From: Bacteroidia bacterium
GTDB lineage: Bacteria; Bacteroidota; Bacteroidia; Bacteroidales; Azobacteroidaceae
Assembly (NCBI GenBank): GCA_025999255.1
Contig: BNXB01000038.1
Location: 1-12,909 of the forward strand
Direction: 5' to 3'
DNA: 12,909 nucleotides
Part shown: positions 7,184-12,909 of the stretch, piece after piece
Layout: each line of letters opens with the position of its first letter
Position numbering within the stretch: the stretch's first letter is position 1
Made by a program: the position numbers and the translations under genes
The notes under the pieces: model-generated
Told to the model about the DNA's origin: nothing
Database searches by the model: none
Seen by the model: only the letters and a program-made list of their open reading frames with translations

Positions 7184-7211
7184 GAAAACTTTTTTTGTTT
7201 CAAAAGTTTTC
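7184..7211. promoter_or_regulatory. Inverted repeat upstream of tetR (possible operator)
   Basis: gaaaactttt (7184-7193) is repeated inverted as aaaagttttc (7202-7211), 10-bp arms with an 8-base centre. A second, smaller inverted pair, ccgat (7225-7229) and atcgg (7239-7243), lies between it and the gene. TetR-family genes commonly repress themselves through such sites; which one is used cannot be told from sequence. Confidence 0.35.
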
Positions 7212-7229
7212 ATTTCCTTTGCATCCGAT

Positions 7230-7261
7230 TTTGAATCGATCGGTTATTTAAAATATTTTTC
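7230..7261 (+). promoter_or_regulatory. Candidate promoter of the efflux operon
   Basis: TTTG (7230-7233), 20 bases, then TATTTTTC (7254-7261) matches the Bacteroidetes -33/-7 layout except for the last base of the -7 box. It is about 38 bases before the preferred tetR start and overlaps the ccgat/atcgg inverted repeat, as expected if TetR blocks the promoter. Confidence 0.4.
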
Positions 7262-7299
7262 AAGTTCATTTGTCTTATAAAAATAGAGGAAGAATGTAT

Positions 7300-7947
7300 A
7301 TGAAACTAAGAGACAGGATTGTTGAAGAAGCTTCAAGACTATTCTTTCATAATGGTATTAAAAGTATCACTATGACTGACATAGCCAGTCATATGGGTAT
7401 TTCCAAACGAACGTTATACGAAATATTCAATGATAAGGAAGAACTTTTGAAAGAGTGTCTGGAAAGATCTATGGCCAAAGGAGATTGCGAAATGGAGAAA
7501 TTAATCAGTAATTCTCATAACGTTATCGAAGCCATGATGAATATTTACGCTAAATTACTGAGTGATACGCATCATATAAATAAGCCGGTTATTCATGATT
7601 TGAGAAAATATCATCCATCGCTTTACAAAAAAATAGAAAATAAACAAAAAATGGGTATCGAACAGTTTGTTCCTTATTTTGAGCAAGGGGTAGAACAGGG
7701 ACTGATGGAGGATGATATTAATTTTGAAGTGTTATTATGGTTATTGAAAGCTCAATTCAAAATATTATTGGAAGAGGATTTTTTCCCGACAGATAAATAT
7801 CCGATAGAAGAATTTATCCGGGCTATCATTTTAAATTTCACACGCGGTATCGCGACTCCCAAAGGAGATAAAATCATCACGGAATCGATCGCTAAATTTG
7901 ATGAAGAAAAAAAAATAAACAAATGTATATATGAAACAAGCATGTAA
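7300..7947 (+). CDS. TetR/AcrR family transcriptional regulator
   Basis: This DNA-binding repressor has 215 residues from the chosen start. The N-terminal helix MKLRDRIVEEASRLFFHNG leads into the helix-turn-helix TMTDIASHMGISKRTLYEIF (about residues 24-43), classic for the TetR family. The C-terminal part is the variable ligand-binding and dimer domain. The ATG at 7300 is preferred because the purine-rich agaggaaga ends 7-9 bases before it. An ATG two codons earlier (7294) is close behind, and a TTG at 7270 would add ten atypical residues. It is the first gene of the operon and overlaps the tolC-like gene, so it most likely controls the pump genes and itself. The inducer is unknown. Confidence 0.88.
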   Translation: MKLRDRIVEEASRLFFHNGIKSITMTDIASHMGISKRTLYEIFNDKEELLKECLERSMAKGDCEMEKLISNSHNVIEAMMNIYAKLLSDTHHINKPVIHDLRKYHPSLYKKIENKQKMGIEQFVPYFEQGVEQGLMEDDINFEVLLWLLKAQFKILLEEDFFPTDKYPIEEFIRAIILNFTRGIATPKGDKIITESIAKFDEEKKINKCIYETSM

Positions 7948-9424
7948 TATTAGTAAAAAGATTGGAATTGGGTTATTAGTCCTGGTTTTTCCTTATACCG
8001 GATATGCCCAGCAAACGCAAACGTCCTTACAATTAACTCTGGAAAAAGCAGTGGAAATTGCATTAAGCAACAATCCTACCGTGAAAATTGCGGACATGGA
8101 GATTGAAAAGAAAAAATATGCAAAAAAATCAGCTCAATCGTCTCTTTATCCTCAAATTGATGCTGTCGGACAATATACAAGGACACTCAAAAAACAAGTA
8201 ATGTATATGGATGGCGCTTTTGACATCGGGAGTATGATGTCGGAAGTCCTCAATCCTATCATAAAAGGAACTGATGAAACGTTTTCCGGAAATGTTCCGG
8301 GATATCAAACCGGGAATCTTGAGAAAAATATAGAGGCGAATACTCCGCCTCCCGTATCAACAGGAGGTTCGGACGGAATCTCAGTCGGACGTGACAACAA
8401 CTGGTCGGGAGGATTCAATCTGAGTTGGCCGGTCGTAGTCCCGACACTTTGGAAAAGTCTTCAGATTAGCAGTCTTGATGTTGAATTAGCAGTCGAACAA
8501 GCTCATTCTTCCAAAATAAACATGATTAATTCTATACGTAAGGCTTTCTATAATGTGCTTCTGGCCCAGGATTCCTATAATGTATTCAAGGAAAGTTACG
8601 ACAATGCCGCACTTAATTACAATGATATCAAGAATAAATATGATCAAGGACTCACGTCGGAATTTGATCTGGTACGTGCAGACGTTCGTGTAAAGAATAT
8701 CAAACCTAATATGGTTCAATCCGAAAATGCACTCAGTCTTGCAACTTTATCGTTAAAAGCATTGATGGGAATCGATATGGATCAGCCGGTTAAGGCATCC
8801 GGAAGCTTGAAAGATTATGAAGCGGATTTGCTCAAGGACATCATGAAAATCGATACATCCCTGGTAAACAACCCTGATTTGAAACAGTTTGATTTGCAAA
8901 ACAGACAACTCCAAAAGACACTGGAACTTTATAAAGCTCAATATCTACCGGTTGTATCCATCAGCGGAAATTATATGTACATGTCCATGAACAACGATTT
9001 CAAATTCGGAGACTATAAATGGAACCCCTACTCTACTATCGGATTGACCCTTTCAATTCCTATTTTCGATGGGTTCAAGAAAAGTTCGGAAATCAAGCAA
9101 ACCCGTATTTCCCTGCAACAAATGGAATTGCAAAGAAAAGATATTGTCCGTAACCTTAAATTGGGAGTCAATAACAGTATCAATAACATGATGAGTTCCG
9201 TAGAACAGGTTATTTCGACAAAAGATGCCGTTAAGCAAGCCTATAAAGGTTATGTCATTTCCCAGAAGAGGTACGATACCGGTATGGGTACCCTATTGGA
9301 ATTAAATGATGCGGAACTGTCTCATGCACAGGCTAGTCTGGCTTTCAACCAAGCCATATACAATTATCTTTCCGCTAAAGCCGATTTGGACAAAACGTTA
9401 GGCGTGGATATATTACAAGAATGA
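7931..9424 (+). CDS. TolC family outer-membrane efflux protein
   Basis: This outer-membrane channel subunit has 497 residues. A signal peptide (about 1-26, ending GYA/QQ) is followed by two outer-membrane-efflux repeats. The first starts LTLEKAVEIALSNNPTVKIA (about 34-53); the second lies at about 310-490 with SIPIFDGFKK and RYDTGMGTLLELNDAELSHA. Long helices with periodic Ala/Asn/Gln residues fit the trimeric alpha-barrel. Residues about 90-155 form a Gly/Pro/Asn-rich stretch that is probably a surface loop. Its ATG lies inside the last codons of tetR (17-base overlap in another frame), suggesting translational coupling, since no separate Shine-Dalgarno site is evident. It should join the downstream fusion protein and RND pump in one export complex. 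Confidence 0.9.
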   Translation: MKQACNISKKIGIGLLVLVFPYTGYAQQTQTSLQLTLEKAVEIALSNNPTVKIADMEIEKKKYAKKSAQSSLYPQIDAVGQYTRTLKKQVMYMDGAFDIGSMMSEVLNPIIKGTDETFSGNVPGYQTGNLEKNIEANTPPPVSTGGSDGISVGRDNNWSGGFNLSWPVVVPTLWKSLQISSLDVELAVEQAHSSKINMINSIRKAFYNVLLAQDSYNVFKESYDNAALNYNDIKNKYDQGLTSEFDLVRADVRVKNIKPNMVQSENALSLATLSLKALMGIDMDQPVKASGSLKDYEADLLKDIMKIDTSLVNNPDLKQFDLQNRQLQKTLELYKAQYLPVVSISGNYMYMSMNNDFKFGDYKWNPYSTIGLTLSIPIFDGFKKSSEIKQTRISLQQMELQRKDIVRNLKLGVNNSINNMMSSVEQVISTKDAVKQAYKGYVISQKRYDTGMGTLLELNDAELSHAQASLAFNQAIYNYLSAKADLDKTLGVDILQE

Positions 9425-9458
9425 AAAAAATAAATAAAGGAAATAATTAAAATAATAT

Positions 9459-10478
9459 ATGAGAACAAAAGTAATCCTGAGGTTATTACCTCTGTTTTTA
9501 GGAGCAGGAATTCTAGTATCCTGCGGAAGTAAAAAGGAAGAGAAAACGGAAGAAGAACAGAAAGTAAAGGTTACTACGGCCGCAGTTCAACTTCAAGATG
9601 TGGAAAGATTATCCACCTATACGGCCAATGTAAAAGCCGAGGTGATAAATCAAATCACCCCGTCTATTCCGGGACGTATTGAAAAAATTTACGTTGAAAT
9701 CGGCGACCGGGTAAAAAAAGGGCAATTACTGGTTCAAATGGAATCCCATTCACTCCAGCAGCAAACCGTACAATTGTCTAATCTTCAAAAAGACTACCAA
9801 CGCTACGAAGAATTATTGAAAGTAGGCGGTATCGCTCAACAACAAATAGATCAAATAAAAACTCAAATAGATGTATTGCAATCTGCAATACAAAATCTGG
9901 AAGAAAACACCAAGCTGAGAAGTCCTATCGATGGAATTATTACCAACCGGAATTACGACAATGGAGATGTATATACCGCCCAGCCTATTTTAACGGTACA
10001 ACAATTGAATCCTTTGAAAGCAGTTGTTAATGTTTCCGAATCCAATTTTACAAATGCCAAAGTGGGTATGCCGGTAGATATCAAACTGGATGTATATGGC
10101 GACGAATCATTCGCGGGTAAGGTTAGTCTTGTGTATCCGACTATCGATGCAACGACCCACACTTTTGGAGTGGAAGTTACAATCAACAACTCCAATATGC
10201 GTGTACGTCCGGGAATGTATGCCCGTGTAACCCTGAACTTCGGTACGGGAAAAAGTATTGTAGTCCCTGATTTAGCAGTATTGAAACAAGCCGGTTCCAA
10301 CGATAAGTATGTATTCTCTGTTGCTGATGGAGTTGCAAAATATACTAAAGTCGAATTAGGACAACGTCTGGCAGACAAATACGAAATCCTTTCCGGATTG
10401 AAGGATGGGGATATTATCGTCACCACAGGTCAGACCCGCTTAATTGACGGAGCAAAAGTCGAAATAGTTAAAAATTGA
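9459..10478 (+). CDS. RND efflux membrane fusion protein (HlyD/AcrA-like lipoprotein)
   Basis: This periplasmic adaptor of 339 residues links the RND pump to the TolC-like channel. The signal peptide ends in the lipobox ILVSC, making Cys22 the lipidated residue, and is followed by a charged Lys/Glu tether. The order of domains is typical. The first half of the lipoyl domain carries PSIPGRIEKIYVEIGDRVKK and GQLLVQM (about 68-95). A short coiled-coil hairpin follows (about 97-150), rich in Gln and Leu. The second lipoyl half, LRSPIDGIITNRNYDNGD, comes next (about 153-170), then a beta-barrel and a membrane-proximal domain ending near 335. Length is normal. It begins 34 bases after the channel gene with no terminator between, so it belongs to the same operon. 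Confidence 0.9.
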   Translation: MRTKVILRLLPLFLGAGILVSCGSKKEEKTEEEQKVKVTTAAVQLQDVERLSTYTANVKAEVINQITPSIPGRIEKIYVEIGDRVKKGQLLVQMESHSLQQQTVQLSNLQKDYQRYEELLKVGGIAQQQIDQIKTQIDVLQSAIQNLEENTKLRSPIDGIITNRNYDNGDVYTAQPILTVQQLNPLKAVVNVSESNFTNAKVGMPVDIKLDVYGDESFAGKVSLVYPTIDATTHTFGVEVTINNSNMRVRPGMYARVTLNFGTGKSIVVPDLAVLKQAGSNDKYVFSVADGVAKYTKVELGQRLADKYEILSGLKDGDIIVTTGQTRLIDGAKVEIVKN

Positions 10479-10547
10479 AAATGATTAATCCCATACAAAA
10501 TCAATTCTCAAGTTTTATTTCTCAATTTTCAATTCTCAATTTTCAAT
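10474..10547 (+). repeat. AT-rich 14-bp tandem repeat between adaptor and pump genes
   Basis: Two exact copies of tctcaattttcaat lie side by side (10520-10533, 10534-10547), with a shorter related piece (caattctcaa) from 10502. The 9-mer attgaaaat at 10474-10482, which spans the stop codon of the adaptor gene, is the reverse complement of attttcaat present in both copies. A hairpin could therefore form between gene end and repeats, in two registers. It may adjust the ratio of adaptor to pump or be a neutral slippage product. Confidence 0.5.
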
Positions 10548-10557
10548 TAATATACAT

Positions 10558-12879
10558 ATGAAATTATACGAAACCGCTGTTAAAAAGCCCGTAACCACAG
10601 CGTTGATTTTTGTTGGTATTGCAATCATGGGATTATTTGCATTTTCCAGATTGCCGGTTGATTTATTTCCCGATATCGAGACCAACCAATTAACGGTTAT
10701 TACGGCTTATGCCGGAGCGAGCGCTTCGGACATCGAGACAAACGTAACACGTCCGATTGAAGACGTATTAAACTCTTGCGAAAACTTAAAGAAGATTACT
10801 TCCCAATCGAAAGATAACATGTCGCTTGTCACCCTGGAATTTAATTACGGGACTGATATTAACACCGCGACAAACGATGTACGGGATAAACTGGATATGG
10901 TGAAGTCTCAACTTCCGGACGAAATCAGTAACCCAATCATCTTTAAGTTCAGTATGGATATGATTCCCGTCGTAATATACTCTGCAACGGCGAAGGAAAG
11001 TGTTAATTCCCTCTACAAAATCCTGGATGATAAAGTCGCCAATCCTTTGAACCGTGTAAACGGAGTTGGTGCGGTAACAATTGCCGGAGCTCCTCAACGC
11101 CAGGTACAAGTAAATGTATCTCCGGAAAAACTGGAAGCATTCCAACTCTCAGTAGAACAAATATCAGGCGTCATACAATCGGAAAACCTCAATGTCCCAG
11201 CCGGTAGTTTCGACATTGGAACGGAAACTTATGCTTTACGTGTTGAAGGCGAGTTTACGGAAAGTTCCCAACTACTGAATATCGTACTTGGCAGTCATAA
11301 TGGTAAAAACGTTTATCTAAAAGACGTTGCAACAATTAATGATACGATTCAGTCCCGTATTCAGGAATCTTATACGAACGGAGTAAAAGGGGCTACCATC
11401 GTTGTACAAAAACAATCGGGAGCAAATACCGTAACTATCGCCAAAAAAGTGAATGATATGATGCCGGAGTTGCAAAAAACACTTCCTCCGGACGTTCAAT
11501 TATCACTGGTAATGGATACATCAACATTTATCAAAGACTCCATTGATTCGTTGACAGAAACGATTTTGTTGGCTATCCTGTTTGTGGTGATTGTCGTTCT
11601 GTTCTTCCTGGGCCGCTGGCGGGCAACATTCATTGTAGCCATAGCCATCCCGATTTCATTGATTGCATCCTTCATCTACCTGATGGGAACCGGAGGCACA
11701 TTGAATATTATCTCTCTTTCGTCCCTGTCTATAGCAATCGGTATGGTGGTTGACGATGCTATCGTAGTCCTTGAGAATATTACAACCCACATCGAAAAAG
11801 GTAGTAGCCCTAAAGAAGCGTCGGTTTATGCGACCAATGAGGTAGCCGTAGCAGTTATAGCCTCCACATTGACCATTATAGCGGTATTCTTCCCTCTGAC
11901 CATGGTTACAGGATTAGCAGGTGTGATGTTCGGACAATTGGGATGGATGGTCACTATCATGATCACCGTTTCCGTTGTTGTGGCTCTATCTCTCACGCCC
12001 ATGCTTTGTTCCCAAATGTTGAGGCAAACAAACACCCAGGGTAAATTATTTGATAAGCTTTACGCTCCTATTCAAAAAGGATTGGATAAATTGGATGTAT
12101 TTTATGCAAAAGCCGTCAATTTAGCCGTAAGAAACCGGAGGAAAACACTGGTTGCCAGTTTCTCTATATTCATTATTATTATGATTTTGTCCGGCATATT
12201 TGTCAAATTCGATTTCATGCCCGCATCCGACAATAGTATGATTACCGTCGAGGCTTATTTACCTACCGGAACGCGGATGGAAGTAACAAGAGCGACAGCA
12301 TTGAAAATCGACAACCTCATCAATACAAAATACCCTGAAATCAAAGTAAGATCGTTTAATGTCGGACAAGCCGATGAAAACAATACCTGGGCAGCCATGC
12401 AGGCCAATGCAACAAACCTGATCAGTTATCGTCTCCGATGTACCGATGTTAACGAACGAAATCGAAGTATTTATGACATATCCGATGAATTCCGGAAAGA
12501 TTTGGCAAATATGCCCGAACTTTACAAATTCACAGTTACACCCGGAGGAAGCGGAGGATTGATGGGTACCGGAGCAAGTACTGTCGATGTGGAAATCTAC
12601 GGATACGGTCTGGAAGTTACCGACCGTCTGGCAGATGAAATGAAAAAACGACTGGTAAATGTAAAGGGATTAAGAGACCTCATTATCAGTCGTCAGGACT
12701 ACCGTACAGAATATCAAATTGACTTTGATCGTGAAAAATTAGCAGAAAACGGTCTGAATTCAGCCACTGTTGCAAATTATGTCCGTAACCGTATTAACGG
12801 TCTGATTACATCCAAGTACCGTGAAGACGGCGACGAAAGAGAGATAATATTCAATGTGCCTCCGGTTCCCATCAGGTAG
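10558..12879 (+). CDS. RND family efflux pump, incomplete (C-terminal part lost at chimeric junction)
   Basis: This inner-membrane proton-driven exporter resembles AcrB. Only 773 codons are open, against roughly 1000-1060 for the family. Visible parts are TM1 (about 12-31), the first porter and docking region, TM2 (336-355), TM3 (357-377), and TM4 with GMVVDDAIVVLENI. In TM4, Asp399 and Asp400 correspond to the proton-relay aspartates of AcrB. TM5 and TM6 (about 425-485), TM7 (531-551) and the start of the second periplasmic loop follow. TM8-12 and the matching lysine are missing. The true coding sequence can be trusted only to about residue 759-762 (base 12831-12840). From there the bases are the reverse complement of part of TM3-TM4 of this same gene, so the last residues and the TAG at 12877 are artificial or rearranged. 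It is the fourth gene of the operon; substrate unknown. Confidence 0.88.
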   Translation: MKLYETAVKKPVTTALIFVGIAIMGLFAFSRLPVDLFPDIETNQLTVITAYAGASASDIETNVTRPIEDVLNSCENLKKITSQSKDNMSLVTLEFNYGTDINTATNDVRDKLDMVKSQLPDEISNPIIFKFSMDMIPVVIYSATAKESVNSLYKILDDKVANPLNRVNGVGAVTIAGAPQRQVQVNVSPEKLEAFQLSVEQISGVIQSENLNVPAGSFDIGTETYALRVEGEFTESSQLLNIVLGSHNGKNVYLKDVATINDTIQSRIQESYTNGVKGATIVVQKQSGANTVTIAKKVNDMMPELQKTLPPDVQLSLVMDTSTFIKDSIDSLTETILLAILFVVIVVLFFLGRWRATFIVAIAIPISLIASFIYLMGTGGTLNIISLSSLSIAIGMVVDDAIVVLENITTHIEKGSSPKEASVYATNEVAVAVIASTLTIIAVFFPLTMVTGLAGVMFGQLGWMVTIMITVSVVVALSLTPMLCSQMLRQTNTQGKLFDKLYAPIQKGLDKLDVFYAKAVNLAVRNRRKTLVASFSIFIIIMILSGIFVKFDFMPASDNSMITVEAYLPTGTRMEVTRATALKIDNLINTKYPEIKVRSFNVGQADENNTWAAMQANATNLISYRLRCTDVNERNRSIYDISDEFRKDLANMPELYKFTVTPGGSGGLMGTGASTVDVEIYGYGLEVTDRLADEMKKRLVNVKGLRDLIISRQDYRTEYQIDFDREKLAENGLNSATVANYVRNRINGLITSKYREDGDEREIIFNVPPVPIR
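11646..11723 (+). repeat. Source arm of 78-bp inverted repeat
   Basis: This stretch inside the RND gene (coding for the end of TM3 and the start of TM4) is repeated exactly, in inverted orientation, at 12832-12909. Here it encodes normal RND sequence, so this arm is the original. The spacing between the arms is 1108 bases. Confidence 0.95.
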
Positions 12880-12909
12880 ATGAAGGATGCAATCAATGAA
12901 ATCGGGATG
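12832..12909 (-). repeat. Inverted copy of 11646-11723 reaching the window end (chimeric junction)
   Basis: All 78 bases are the exact reverse complement of 11646-11723, and the copy runs to the last base of the window. The first nine or so bases (gacgaaaga) also read as plausible native RND sequence (DER), so the switch probably happened at a short microhomology within 12832-12840. After the switch the frame reads antisense to a membrane helix and soon meets TAG. This pattern is typical of a fold-back chimera at a contig end. Confidence 0.93.

Noticed and set aside
7270..7299. TTG start at 7270 extending the TetR protein by ten residues
   Set aside because: The added residues are atypical for the family and would place the start ahead of the agaggaaga ribosome site, which fits the ATG at 7300.
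9953..10426. 157-codon antisense frame inside the membrane fusion protein gene
   Set aside because: It lies wholly opposite a well-supported gene, has no domain features, and such long antisense frames arise from codon bias.
12877..12879. In-frame TAG as a nonsense mutation or recoded stop in the RND gene
   Set aside because: The codon lies inside the inverted copy of 11646-11723, so it is read from antisense DNA and says nothing about the natural gene.
11646..12909. Invertible DNA switch (phase variation) between the two inverted arms
   Set aside because: The arms lie within one gene, one arm is out of frame and reaches the window edge, and no recombinase gene is nearby; a fold-back chimera is simpler.

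Overview
The window looks like a contig from a member of the Bacteroidales (Bacteroidota). The evidence is a moderately AT-rich genome, A/T-rich start regions that mostly lack Shine-Dalgarno sequences, promoter boxes close to the Bacteroidetes TAnnTTTG type, a 6-bladed beta-propeller lipoprotein, a GG-leader peptide of the Bacteroidales natural-product-precursor type, and a long Tricorn-like S41 protease. The genus cannot be fixed from the sequence alone.

Layout. Positions 1-166 hold a gene-free cluster of short GC-rich palindromes resembling REP elements. Positions 189-2496 (minus strand) hold a small accessory locus, listed here in transcription order. First comes the 41-codon N-terminal scrap of what appears to be a C39-peptidase/VKOR/thioredoxin fusion. 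It is followed, out of frame, by the membrane-anchored thioredoxin part (CEPC active site). Next is a 67-residue double-glycine leader peptide with six cysteines in its core. Last is a beta-propeller lipoprotein. The peptide has its own promoter-like sequence, and two competing hairpins lie directly behind its stop codon. This is the most unusual biology in the window: a probable exported, cysteine-rich peptide whose dedicated processing or oxidation gene seems to have been broken.

Positions 2658-7055 (plus strand) hold an ordinary two-gene unit: a periplasmic Tricorn-like S41 protease and a DUF362/ferredoxin iron-sulfur protein. It ends in a strong hairpin at 7079-7111.

Positions 7300-12879 (plus strand) hold a tripartite efflux operon: TetR repressor, TolC-like outer-membrane channel, lipoprotein membrane fusion protein, and RND inner-membrane pump. 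The TetR and TolC genes overlap, and the order fits a self-regulated drug or metabolite exporter. The RND gene is incomplete. The last 78 bases of the window (12832-12909) are an exact reverse complement of 11646-11723 inside the same gene. The apparent stop codon and the last dozen or so residues therefore come from a fold-back junction, most likely an assembly or amplification chimera at a contig end, and are not the natural end of the pump.
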